Assembly: GCA_003446015.1 (NCBI GenBank)
Contig: DMBU01000125.1
Span: forward strand, 1 to 64,000
Reading direction: 5' to 3'
DNA from: Bacteroidales bacterium
GTDB taxonomy: Bacteria > Bacteroidota > Bacteroidia > Bacteroidales > UBA12077
Length of the DNA: 64,000 bases
Shown here: positions 35,213 through 44,229 of the stretch, one piece after another
Layout of the letters: each line of letters starts with the position of its first letter
Position numbering within the stretch: the first letter of the stretch is position 1
Made by a program: the position numbers and the translations under genes
The notes under the pieces: model-generated
Told to the model about the DNA's origin: nothing
What the model saw: only the letters and a program-made list of their open reading frames with translations
The model's database searches: none

Positions 35213-36406
35213 TTATCCGTACGCACCAAAACCAAAAAACCAGTTTTTCTTGGCAAACCTATATATCCAGCTTTTTTCAGGAATCTCATTTGAAGGCATA
35301 TGATGGCCGGGACATTTTCTCATTGCCTGCAGTTCTGAAAAAGCAGTGTTTCTTTTCGAAGAATCGTAAGCTCCTGTTTTTATAAGAATCTCATTTAACT
35401 TTTCCGGATCATCCAATAAAATACATCCACGAGTATGTTTCGGTATTTCGTTTCGCATCTCTTCAAGAAATGTTGAGTTTTCTATTATTTCACCAAGCTT
35501 TTCTCCATTACCCACATTATCCAAAGCAAATTGTATTGGAGGACAAAACTCAATATCGCCCGACGAATTAATATGATGACTAATACCAACAGCACCTGGG
35601 CACAATGCTTTTCCATCCTGATCCCAGTAGGTATCAATAATCATAAGGGGTGCTTTCCTTCGAATATCAACTATAAATTTCCGAAGTTTTAAAATCTGTT
35701 CTTCAGATAAAGAGATTTCAGTCGTAGGTCGTTCACCAACAGGTCTGTATATGTAATACCACAAATAATGAATTCCTTTTTTAATACATTCATTCACAAA
35801 ATTCTCGTTCACCAGATCGTCAAAATTTGATTTACAAACACTTGTAGCAACTCCTGTAATGAGTTTGTTCTTAACACTAATCTCAATGCCGGTCATTGTG
35901 CGACCAAAAACATGATTAGCTCCACGCCTGATATCACTTGCATCTTCTAATCCTTCAACACTAATTATAGGAGAAACATTTCCAAGTTTTCTTAGCTTTT
36001 TTGCAATATCATCAGTAATTAATGTACCATTCGTGAAAAGCTGAAAGTAACAGTCAGGATGCTTTTCAATTACATTGATAATGTGTGGATACATTAATGG
36101 CTCACCTCCCAGTAAACCGAAAAAATAAGAACCTTTCTTTTTACTTGAGTTGATTATATTGTTCAAGGTATCAGGATTCATTCCCTGAGAATGGTTGTCA
36201 ATGCTTATCCAACAACCCTGACAGTTTAAGTTACACTGGTTGGTAACAGATATCATTAAAAATGCAGGAAAAAGTTCCCCTTTTTTTAATCGTTTCTTAT
36301 AACGGGATATACTACGCATACCTTTCCATCCCATATTATAAGCGAACTTCATTAACAAGCGAAAATCAACCTCCAAAAGCATTCTTTTTGTATAGGATAA
36401 AAGCAT
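35213..36406 (-). CDS. Radical SAM enzyme of the isoprenoid cluster
   Basis: A 397-aa radical SAM protein. The cluster motif CNLNCQGC (CX3CX2C) lies in MISVTNQCNLNCQGCW and is followed by the SAM-binding GGEPLMYPHI. Four further Cys near the C-terminus (CPGAV, CPPIQ, RGCIL, KCPGHH) suggest an auxiliary iron-sulfur cluster like the SPASM type. The domain style is reminiscent of HpnH-like and SPASM enzymes, but I cannot assign a reaction. An upstream in-frame ATG at 36532 overlaps the preceding gene by over 100 bp; the ATG at 36406, 10 bp after that gene, is chosen. Electrons probably come from the adjacent ferredoxin. Confidence 0.82.
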   Translation of the reverse strand: MLLSYTKRMLLEVDFRLLMKFAYNMGWKGMRSISRYKKRLKKGELFPAFLMISVTNQCNLNCQGCWISIDNHSQGMNPDTLNNIINSSKKKGSYFFGLLGGEPLMYPHIINVIEKHPDCYFQLFTNGTLITDDIAKKLRKLGNVSPIISVEGLEDASDIRRGANHVFGRTMTGIEISVKNKLITGVATSVCKSNFDDLVNENFVNECIKKGIHYLWYYIYRPVGERPTTEISLSEEQILKLRKFIVDIRRKAPLMIIDTYWDQDGKALCPGAVGISHHINSSGDIEFCPPIQFALDNVGNGEKLGEIIENSTFLEEMRNEIPKHTRGCILLDDPEKLNEILIKTGAYDSSKRNTAFSELQAMRKCPGHHMPSNEIPEKSWIYRFAKKNWFFGFGAYG

Positions 36407-36416
36407 AATATTATTT

Positions 36417-37235
36417 TTAGCAATTGCAACCACACGAACAACCAGAACTGTTTTCAGGCTTATCCTCTTTTGTTTTTTCAACCTTTTGATTCTCATTCTT
36501 GCTGACACAACAAGAGCGCTCTGCATCTGCAATTTTCTCCTGATCTTTTAATAAAGACACACCCGATTGTTTGCGGCGATCTGCTAATATTTTATATACA
36601 TCTGCATTTTGCTGAATTTGCTCCATAAGATCATTTTGTGAGAGAACTTCTAATTGTCCTTCGCCACCATCAATAGGACTTTCCGGATGCTTTGGAAATA
36701 TAATGGCCTGTTCAGGGCAGGTTCTTGCACAAGCCGGACACATATCTTTGCAATTTGAAGGTTGGTCGACATGTACAATTCCATATTCATCAACTTTATA
36801 AACTCCAAACAAACAAAAATTTAAACATTTCTGGCAAGCTGAACATTTAGAATAATCAATTACCGGATACCATGATTTCCATTCATGTTTATATGGAATT
36901 AGATTGCTGCCTCCATCTTTTGCACTAATCTCAGAAATTACATCTGGATGATCTATTTCCATATTCAAGAATTCTATTTCGGTGCAACACATTCTGATTC
37001 CGGCTTTAAACAGAACATGCTCCATTGCCCTTGAATTGCACCCTAACAAAACAGATTCTTTATGCTCTTTAATTGCTAATAAATCCTGAGGATTTTTAAC
37101 GGCTGTTCCGCAAAGATCTTCAATTAATGTATATCCAATATTATTTTTAATTAAAGTATTTTCCCACTTTTCAACTGTCTCCGATGCAATTTTACGTTCT
37201 GTTTTGCATCCGCAAATAAAAACTTTTTTCTTCAT
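36417..37235 (-). CDS. Ferredoxin-like iron-sulfur protein with Cys-rich tail
   Basis: A 272-aa protein. The N-terminal about 120 residues are an unassigned domain with several Cys, starting KKKVFICGCKTE. Residues about 125-190 hold two [4Fe-4S] sites, CSACQKCLNFC and CKDMCPACARTCP. A charged linker follows. The very end is GCSCGCNC, five cysteines including a CSCGCNC cluster, which may bind metal. It is the first gene of the five-gene minus-strand cluster and sits 10 bp before the radical SAM gene. A role as dedicated electron donor is inference from position. Confidence 0.78.
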   Translation of the reverse strand: MKKKVFICGCKTERKIASETVEKWENTLIKNNIGYTLIEDLCGTAVKNPQDLLAIKEHKESVLLGCNSRAMEHVLFKAGIRMCCTEIEFLNMEIDHPDVISEISAKDGGSNLIPYKHEWKSWYPVIDYSKCSACQKCLNFCLFGVYKVDEYGIVHVDQPSNCKDMCPACARTCPEQAIIFPKHPESPIDGGEGQLEVLSQNDLMEQIQQNADVYKILADRRKQSGVSLLKDQEKIADAERSCCVSKNENQKVEKTKEDKPENSSGCSCGCNC

Positions 37236-37299
37236 GAGCTATATCTAAGAAGTTCTTTATTTCATTGTACTAAGAAATCACAATAGTATTAAAATTTAT

Positions 37300-37317
37300 T
37301 AAGAATAATTATTCTTA
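37300..37317. promoter_or_regulatory. 18-bp perfect palindrome upstream of the isoprenoid cluster
   Basis: TAAGAATAATTATTCTTA is a perfect palindrome 64 bp upstream of the ferredoxin ATG and 127 bp upstream of the rhodanese ATG. It resembles Fur/PerR-type AT-rich operators but has an even centre. It lies where a repressor site controlling the cluster would be expected. Confidence 0.45.
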
Positions 37318-37444
37318 GACAATTTACAATGAACAACGTTTAAATGATAAAAGAACACGCACAGAATAAAACAAGTTTAAAACTCTCCATTGGCAAATAG
37401 TAAATTATTGACTAATTTTGGATTTGAATACTTATTATTACTCT

Positions 37445-37852
37445 ATGAAAAAGTTAATTCTGTTCATTCTATTTAGTTCTTTTTTGACTTTTTTTTGCAA
37501 TGCACAAGAATACATATACAAAGACGTAAGCTGCAAAGAAGCTTATGAATTAATTCAGGAATATAAAGATTATACGAATTTTGTAATTGTTGATTTACGA
37601 CCTAAAATAATGTACAACGCCAAACATATTGAAAATTCATTATGTGTTGAATGTATTTCGGATAACTTGGATAAATATCTGGAAAGTATAGATAAGGATA
37701 AAACTTACTTAATCTATTGTGCAATCGGAAAGAGAAGCAAAACTACTTTTGAGAAAATGAAAGAACTTAACTTTAAGACAGTCTATCATCTGTATCAGGG
37801 ACTTAGGGAGTGGAACAAACAAGGGTACAATGTAGTTTCATCTGGAAATTAA
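37445..37852 (+). CDS. Exported rhodanese-like protein
   Basis: A 135-aa protein with a signal peptide (about residues 1-21, ending CNAQ) and a rhodanese domain. The active-site loop is CAIGKRS with an intact catalytic Cys, preceded by the VIVDLRP strand and HIENSL motif. Such periplasmic single-domain rhodaneses handle sulfane sulfur. The ATG at 37445 gives a normal signal peptide; a TTG at 37418 would add nine residues. It is divergent from the isoprenoid cluster across a 209-bp spacer. Confidence 0.85.
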   Translation: MKKLILFILFSSFLTFFCNAQEYIYKDVSCKEAYELIQEYKDYTNFVIVDLRPKIMYNAKHIENSLCVECISDNLDKYLESIDKDKTYLIYCAIGKRSKTTFEKMKELNFKTVYHLYQGLREWNKQGYNVVSSGN

Positions 37853-37890
37853 AATTCAATTCCTGTTATTTTTTAAGTTAAATATCCCTT

Positions 37891-38505
37891 CTAATTTTGT
37901 GATACTTTTCTATTGTACTCTCTTACTATTGACTCATAATCTGATCGGTGATAATAACCTGATTCTATTTTATCAATAATATCAGGAACATCAGAAAAAA
38001 TTCTCATCATATCATTTTTATTATTTGGCTGACTTATAATTGTTAGAACTTCATGTGGACACAATTTTTTAAATAATGGATATGCACACTCTTCATCTGT
38101 TTTCCGAATATAAATTTCATCAATACATTTTGAGGTATATACCATCTGTTTTACGTAATGAAAAGTGTACATAATCATTGGACCATCAATAATTCTTTCC
38201 AAAAAAACTTGCTTCTTACAATTATTCTTAGCTGTTGACTTTAATTTAACTGATTCCAGCTTTTTATTTCGAATAATTACCATTTTATATTCATTGGCGT
38301 AAGCTCTTCCCCTGCTTCCATCTTCATTATAATATCCAAAACTATTAAAGCTGTGTTCATTATAATACGCCGCTTTTGATTTTACATAAACAGTATCTCC
38401 GTTATTCTTTATTAACGCAACTTTTATTAAATCATTTCCACCTTTTTGAGCATAACAAAAAATTGTTAAAAGGAATAAACTTATAAAAACAAGAAGTTGT
38501 TTCAT
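37891..38505 (-). CDS. Exported hypothetical protein (204 aa)
   Basis: I do not recognise this family. It has a signal peptide (about residues 1-19, ending CYAQ) and a mature chain that opens with a KVALIKNNGDTVYV beta segment. A C-terminal helical part has several Cys. The layout resembles the many small secreted Bacteroidota proteins of unknown role. It is a single gene, convergent with the rhodanese gene and separated from gcvP by a terminator. Confidence 0.65.
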   Translation of the reverse strand: MKQLLVFISLFLLTIFCYAQKGGNDLIKVALIKNNGDTVYVKSKAAYYNEHSFNSFGYYNEDGSRGRAYANEYKMVIIRNKKLESVKLKSTAKNNCKKQVFLERIIDGPMIMYTFHYVKQMVYTSKCIDEIYIRKTDEECAYPLFKKLCPHEVLTIISQPNNKNDMMRIFSDVPDIIDKIESGYYHRSDYESIVREYNRKVSQN

Positions 38506-38530
38506 TAAATTGAAGGTTAATAAATTATTA

Positions 38531-38567
38531 AAAAAAGCTAGTAAAGGAATTCTTTACTAGCTTTTAA
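38531..38567 (-). terminator. gcvP terminator
   Basis: A 14-bp perfect stem, AAAAGCTAGTAAAG with CTTTACTAGCTTTT, encloses a 5-nt loop just downstream of gcvP, with T-rich sequence on the minus strand. Confidence 0.85.
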
Positions 38568-38584
38568 AAGTACATATTTAAAAT

Positions 38585-41479
38585 TTATTTAACAGCTTCA
38601 AAAGTAAATTTCCCTTCGCGATATTCATCAATTGGAGCACAAGTACAAATTAAATTTCTGTCGCCATAGCCATCGTCAATGCGGCTAACTGTTGGCCAGA
38701 ATTTATTTTCACGAATCCATTCCAATGGAAAAGCAGCTTTTTCTCTTTCGTAAGGTCTTGTCCATTCGTTTGCTATAACAACACCCTGAGTATGTGGAGC
38801 ATTTCTTAACACATTGTTTTCTGCATCAGCTTTACCATCTTTTATCTCAACTATCTCGTTATAGATTGTAATCATCGATTCAACGAAACGATCAAGTTCC
38901 TGTAATGATTCACTTTCGGTTGGTTCAACCATTAAAGTACCATGAACAGGAAATGATAAAGTCGGAGCATGGAAACCATAATCCATTAATCGTTTTGCTA
39001 TATCAGCTTCGGTAATATTTGCCATAGCTTTAAAGTTACGACACTCAACAATCATCTCATGTGCTACAAATCCGGTTTCGCCTGAATAAAGTATATCATA
39101 ATATCCTTTTATAGATGCTGCAAGATAATTGGCATTTAGAATAGCCATTTTACTTACGCTGGTTAAGCCATCGCCGCCCATCATTTTAATAAATGCATGC
39201 GAGATAGTTAATACACTTGCACTGCCCCAGGGAGCTGCAGATACAGCTTTTATTGCTTTATCCGTTCCAATTTTCACAACAGGATGCGAAGGAAGATAAG
39301 GTTTAAGTTTTTCATTAACTCCAATTGGTCCTACTCCTGGTCCACCTCCACCATGAGGAATAGCAAATGTTTTATGTAAGTTCAAGTGACAAACATCTGC
39401 GCCAATTGTTGCAGGATTTGTTAAACCCAGCTGGGCATTCATATTTGCACCATCCATGTAAACTAATCCTCCGTTCTTATGAACGATTTCATTCATTTCT
39501 TTGATTTTGCTTTCAAACACACCATGTGTTGATGGATATGTAACCATCCATGCAGCTAAATTATCTTTGTGTTCTTCTGCTTTCTTTCTTAAATCTTCGA
39601 TATCAATATTCCCGTTTTTATCGCATTCAACAACCACAACATTCATTCCTGCCATTACTGCACTTGCAGGGTTTGTTCCGTGAGCCGATGAAGGTATTAA
39701 TGCAATATTACGATGTCCCTGTCCATGTTCAATATGATACTCACGAATAACCATTAATCCGGTATATTCACCTGCAGCTCCTGAGTTTGGCTGGAACGAA
39801 ATGGCTTCAAATCCGGTAATAACCTTAAGATCTTCTTCCAATTCATGAAATAACTGATGATAACCTTCAGCCTGATCAGCAGGTACAAATGGATGCATTC
39901 CGCCAAATTCTGGCCAGCTAAGTGCAAACATCTCAGTTGCGGCATTCAGTTTCATGGTACATGATCCTAACGAAATCATTGAATGTGTTAGCGAAAAATC
40001 TTTACGCTCAAGCTTTTTAATATAACGCATCATTTCAGTTTCTGAACGATAACGATTAAACGTGTCAAGAGCCAGAAAATCACTTGTACGTGCAAATTTC
40101 TTATCAAAAGCTATATTTTCATTCACATGGCAGGCAACATTTTCTTTTTTACCTGCAGCAATCGTGAAAATTTCAATAACACTATTAATATCCTGAATTA
40201 TTGTTGTTTCGTCGGTACTGATACCAATTGTTTTATCATCGATATAATTAAAGTTGATTTCTCTTTCTAATGCTAATTTTTTAATGTCTGCAGACTTAAC
40301 ATTACCAAGATTTACTTTTAAAGTATCGAAGAAATCAGTATTTTCCTGTTTGTAACCTAAAGCCTGTAACTTTTCGTTTAACGTAACAGCCATACTATGA
40401 ATATGTAATGCAATCCGTTTTAAACCTTCTGCTCCATGGTAAACAACGTACATACCAGCCATCGTAGCTAATAATGCCTGTGCCGTACAAATATTTGAAG
40501 TGGCACGTTCACGTTTGATATGTTGTTCACGAGTTTGAAGAGCCATCCTTAAAGCAAGCTTATTTTGAGCATCTTTTGAGATACCAATAATTCGTCCAGG
40601 CATGTTTCTCTTATACTTATCAGATGTTGCAAAATAACCAGCGTGTGGACCACCATATCCCATTGGAATACCAAAACGTTGTGTAGATCCAACAACCACA
40701 TCAGCACCCCACTCACCTGGAGGAGTTAAAAGAACCAGACTCATAATATCAGCTGCAACAGTTACTGCTGTTTCGTTCTGATGTGCTTTTTCTACAAATT
40801 TTTTATAATCCAGAATTTTTCCATCAGCTGTAGGATATTGAACAATTGCACCAAAGATTTTATCGTTCAATTCAAATGTTTTATAATCACCTTTTACTAT
40901 TTCTATACCTAAAGGAATTGCTCTGGCTTCAATTACATCAGCCGTTTGAGGAAAAATATTATTATCAATAAAGAACCCATTCACCCCGGCTTTTGCTTGC
41001 GCTCTTGATCTCCCGTTAAATAGCATAATCATTGCTTCAGCAGCAGCAGTAGATTCATCAAGTAAAGATGCATTTGCTATTTCCATACCCGTAAGTTCCA
41101 TGATCACAGTTTGGAAATTTAATAAAGCTTCTAATCGTCCTTGTGAAATTTCTGCCTGATAAGGAGTGTATGAAGTATACCAACTAGGATTTTCCAGAAT
41201 GTTTCGCTGAATAACCGCTGGCATAATCGTGTCGTAATAACCTAATCCGATAAACGTTTTATAGAGTTTGTTTTTTGAAGCTATCTTTCTAAGTTTTTTA
41301 GAATACTCGAACTCACTTATCCCTTTACCAAGGTTGAGAGGTTTTTCAAGTCTTATTGATTTAGGTACTGTTTTATCAATTAATTCATCTAAACTGGAAA
41401 CGCCTATTTTCTCAACCATCTTATTGATTTCATGATCTCTCGGACCATTATGACGTTGAATGAAATTATCTTGAGCCAT
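38585..41479 (-). CDS. gcvP: Glycine dehydrogenase (decarboxylating), P protein
   Basis: PLP-dependent decarboxylase of the glycine cleavage system, 964 aa, the single-chain form that joins both halves. The C-terminal half has the PLP-Lys motif [20 protein letters not shown]. The N-terminal half holds the substrate-site segment [16 protein letters not shown] and the STAAAEAM loop. The other glycine cleavage genes (gcvT, gcvH, lpd) are not nearby. The 170-bp upstream spacer shows no glycine riboswitch. Confidence 0.96.
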   Translation of the reverse strand: MAQDNFIQRHNGPRDHEINKMVEKIGVSSLDELIDKTVPKSIRLEKPLNLGKGISEFEYSKKLRKIASKNKLYKTFIGLGYYDTIMPAVIQRNILENPSWYTSYTPYQAEISQGRLEALLNFQTVIMELTGMEIANASLLDESTAAAEAMIMLFNGRSRAQAKAGVNGFFIDNNIFPQTADVIEARAIPLGIEIVKGDYKTFELNDKIFGAIVQYPTADGKILDYKKFVEKAHQNETAVTVAADIMSLVLLTPPGEWGADVVVGSTQRFGIPMGYGGPHAGYFATSDKYKRNMPGRIIGISKDAQNKLALRMALQTREQHIKRERATSNICTAQALLATMAGMYVVYHGAEGLKRIALHIHSMAVTLNEKLQALGYKQENTDFFDTLKVNLGNVKSADIKKLALEREINFNYIDDKTIGISTDETTIIQDINSVIEIFTIAAGKKENVACHVNENIAFDKKFARTSDFLALDTFNRYRSETEMMRYIKKLERKDFSLTHSMISLGSCTMKLNAATEMFALSWPEFGGMHPFVPADQAEGYHQLFHELEEDLKVITGFEAISFQPNSGAAGEYTGLMVIREYHIEHGQGHRNIALIPSSAHGTNPASAVMAGMNVVVVECDKNGNIDIEDLRKKAEEHKDNLAAWMVTYPSTHGVFESKIKEMNEIVHKNGGLVYMDGANMNAQLGLTNPATIGADVCHLNLHKTFAIPHGGGGPGVGPIGVNEKLKPYLPSHPVVKIGTDKAIKAVSAAPWGSASVLTISHAFIKMMGGDGLTSVSKMAILNANYLAASIKGYYDILYSGETGFVAHEMIVECRNFKAMANITEADIAKRLMDYGFHAPTLSFPVHGTLMVEPTESESLQELDRFVESMITIYNEIVEIKDGKADAENNVLRNAPHTQGVVIANEWTRPYEREKAAFPLEWIRENKFWPTVSRIDDGYGDRNLICTCAPIDEYREGKFTFEAVK

Positions 41480-41649
41480 ATTTTGAAATTATTTAATGTA
41501 TAAAAGAGTTATTTATTTGTTTATTTTTTTCAGTCCAAAATTAAAAATAAGAATCATGAATAACCACTAAAATTATCATGTTATTTTTCAGTAAAGCATG
41601 TTTTAAAACAACTATTCAGTTTTAATGTTTAGCATTAACTTTCAAGGCA

Positions 41650-42288
41650 TTAAAAGAATGGGTTTGTGCTTTTTTCATGCGCAATAGTTGTTTTTCCTCC
41701 ATGTCCGGGATACACAATAGTATCACCATCTAAGGTAAACAATTTTTCATTTATGCTTGAAATCAACGTGTCGTAATCTCCACCAGGCAAATCCGTTCTG
41801 CCAATTCCTCCGGCAAATAATACATCACCTACAATTATAAACTTATCTGTTTCATTATACAAAGCAATGCTACCTGGTGAATGACCGGGAACATGTTTAA
41901 CAATTAAAGTTGTGTTACCAAATTTAATTTCATCACCCTCATTCACCAAACGTCCTGGCATTGGAGGTTCCTGAACATTAAACCCAAAAGCTAAGGCCAT
42001 ATCGTTTGCTCGTTCAAGCAAAGGGATATCTTCTTTATGCGCGATTGATAAAACATTATACTTACCGGTTAAATAAGCATTCCCCATGATGTGATCAATA
42101 TGACAATGTGTATTGATGATCGATACTAATTTAAGATTGTTTTCTTCGATAAAATTATCGATTTTCTCAAATTCGTGTTCTTCGTTACATCCAGCATCAA
42201 TAACAATACATTCATTGGTTTCGTCGTAAAGTAAAAATGTATTTTCCTGAAATGGATTAAAAGTAAATATTTTGATTTGTGTCATCAT
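41650..42288 (-). CDS. Metallo-beta-lactamase fold hydrolase, glyoxalase II-like
   Basis: A 212-aa MBL-fold protein with the metal motif THCHIDH near residue 60, further His in HVPGHSPGS, Asp in IVGDVLFAGGIGR and the terminal YPGHGGKTT. The length and GRTDLPGGD segment match the small GloB-like thioesterases common in bacteria. The true substrate, perhaps a glutathione-free thioester, cannot be read. It lies 12 bp downstream of pcm as a two-gene unit. Confidence 0.88.
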   Translation of the reverse strand: MMTQIKIFTFNPFQENTFLLYDETNECIVIDAGCNEEHEFEKIDNFIEENNLKLVSIINTHCHIDHIMGNAYLTGKYNVLSIAHKEDIPLLERANDMALAFGFNVQEPPMPGRLVNEGDEIKFGNTTLIVKHVPGHSPGSIALYNETDKFIIVGDVLFAGGIGRTDLPGGDYDTLISSINEKLFTLDGDTIVYPGHGGKTTIAHEKSTNPFF

Positions 42289-42300
42289 TTTTAATATTAA

Positions 42301-42942
42301 TTATTGTCTTCCTTTTAACATAGGAACAAATGCAAAGTAACCATGTTCAGTTTCTTTAAATTCTTCTTCATTAATTCTCTCAACAAGTGTCATTACCTGA
42401 CCTGCCGAACCTCCAACAGGAACAACCATTCTCCCGCCGATCTTTAATTGTTTTAGCAAATCACGCGGAATATCAGGAGCTCCTGCGGTAATTAAAATAC
42501 CATCAAATGGAGCATAGCTGGGTTGACCTAAATAGCCATCGCCATAAAAAAAATAAGGTTTATAAGCCATATCATTTAGTAAAGCCCGTGATTTAAGATA
42601 CAACTCGCGCTGACGTTCTATTGTATACACTTTAGCCCCAAGCTCAAGAAGTACTGCACATTGGTAACCTGATCCGGTTCCAACTTCCAAAATTTTATCA
42701 TGTTTTTTAACCTCTAAAAGCTCTGTCTGGAAAGCAACAGTATATGGTTGAGAAATTGTTTGTCCTGCTCCAATTGGAAATGCCTGATCACGGTATGCAA
42801 ATTCGACAAATCCGCTATCCATAAAATAATGGCGAGGTATTTTTCCTATAGCATCAAGAATTCTTTTATCTTTTATTCCCTTTTCCGAGATGGTATCAAC
42901 AAGTTTTTTTCTTAATCCTTTATGTCGATATGAATCAACCAT
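42301..42942 (-). CDS. pcm: Protein-L-isoaspartate O-methyltransferase
   Basis: Repairs isoaspartyl residues in aged proteins by methylation; 213 aa, normal length. The substrate loop PIGAGQTISQPYTVAFQTE and SAM motif LEVGTGSGYQCAVLLELG are diagnostic. It is the first gene of a unit with the MBL hydrolase. Confidence 0.95.
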   Translation of the reverse strand: MVDSYRHKGLRKKLVDTISEKGIKDKRILDAIGKIPRHYFMDSGFVEFAYRDQAFPIGAGQTISQPYTVAFQTELLEVKKHDKILEVGTGSGYQCAVLLELGAKVYTIERQRELYLKSRALLNDMAYKPYFFYGDGYLGQPSYAPFDGILITAGAPDIPRDLLKQLKIGGRMVVPVGGSAGQVMTLVERINEEEFKETEHGYFAFVPMLKGRQ

Positions 42943-43204
42943 TTAATCAGTGTATCAATATAAAACAACTCTCGCAAATATAACAGAACAATTTACAATA
43001 ATCAAAGAAGCTTTTTACTAAATGATTCCTGCGAAACATCTATTAAAATTAAAAAAGTACTACATATTAACGTTTTAACATTAATAATGCGATGGGTTTT
43101 ATTAATTAAAAAGGTTATCAACATAATTTGGTTGATAAATAGAATGTTCGAACCATGTTCTAAGTTTTTAAAAAAATTAAGTTTGTATAAATATATCTTC
43201 TATT

Positions 43205-44119
43205 ATGAAAATAGGACTAATTGGAATTAATACATTACAACAGGAAGAACATTTTAAAATTATTCATCAGGCATTGGGTAAAAACCTACATGGAATTTTT
43301 TCTCATTCTGAAGAAGCTATTCCAATTAGCACAAATTATAATATAAAATTATATAAATCGTCAAACGAGTTATTTGAAAAAGTTGATGCAGTTTATTTTG
43401 CAAATTCTGTAAAACCCAATTTTGATTTTGCAATTAATGCCCTAAAAAAGGCTTGTCACCTTTTTATAGAAAATATTTCAATGCTTAGCATTGAAGAAGT
43501 AAAGCAACTTTATAAAGTTGCTTTTGAGGCCAGAACAAAAATTCAGTTGAAACTCACAAAATCTTTTACCCCCGAATATAGTGAAGTAAGAAATTTCATT
43601 TCAGATTCTAAGTTAATAGAAATAAGTAACAGCTTTTCAAAGCTATTAAGACTTGATGACTACTTTTCAGAAATTTTAAATAATTTATTTTTTGCAAACC
43701 AAAATATTCAATCAAGTATAAAAAAAATATCTCCTTTAGCTCTACCCTTGGATAACAGTCATTTTAGTTTAGTGCAAATTCGATTAGATTATGATAACGG
43801 AGCTGTAGTAAATATGAAATTTAATAATATTTCAAAGGAAGATGAAAGCACAGTTACTTTCCATAAAAAGGATGAAATAATATATATCGATTTTATTAAA
43901 CATTATGCAATAAAACACAAAATCGCTGAAGGGCAAGTTGTCCGACAAGAGTTTTTCATTACTAACGAAACAGCATTCAATACAGAAATGGTTAATTTCA
44001 TTAAGTCTTGCAAAGATATTGAAATGCACAACGTTTCAGAGCACCCTGCGGAACTTAAGATAATTCAGTCCACACAAGAAATTAAAGACAGGTTAATTCA
44101 GATGTTTCATCCAATATAA
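43205..44119 (+). CDS. Gfo/Idh/MocA-like oxidoreductase homologue
   Basis: A 304-aa protein with the fold pattern of Gfo/Idh/MocA enzymes. The N-terminal Rossmann segment reads KIGLIGINTLQQEEHF; the usual GxGxxG is changed to GLIGINT. A DAVYFANSVKPNFDF region follows and an ALKKACHLFIENI stretch stands where EKP-type motifs occur, with Lys not evident. The C-terminal half is beta-rich. Weak motifs suggest loss of, or altered, NAD(P) binding. It is a single gene upstream of the polyprenyl glycosylphosphotransferase and may belong to surface polysaccharide metabolism. Confidence 0.6.
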   Translation: MKIGLIGINTLQQEEHFKIIHQALGKNLHGIFSHSEEAIPISTNYNIKLYKSSNELFEKVDAVYFANSVKPNFDFAINALKKACHLFIENISMLSIEEVKQLYKVAFEARTKIQLKLTKSFTPEYSEVRNFISDSKLIEISNSFSKLLRLDDYFSEILNNLFFANQNIQSSIKKISPLALPLDNSHFSLVQIRLDYDNGAVVNMKFNNISKEDESTVTFHKKDEIIYIDFIKHYAIKHKIAEGQVVRQEFFITNETAFNTEMVNFIKSCKDIEMHNVSEHPAELKIIQSTQEIKDRLIQMFHPI

Positions 44120-44229
44120 TTCTATTTCTTCTTTAATTAGACTTGACTAAAATTGTTTTTTTATTAACAACAAATTTACTTCTTTTACGTTGTAACAATT
44201 AACCTTAAAAATTCCCAATTTTTTATTGG

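Noticed and set aside
41480..41649. Glycine riboswitch upstream of gcvP
   Set aside because: The spacer is plain AT-rich sequence without the conserved stems of the glycine aptamer.
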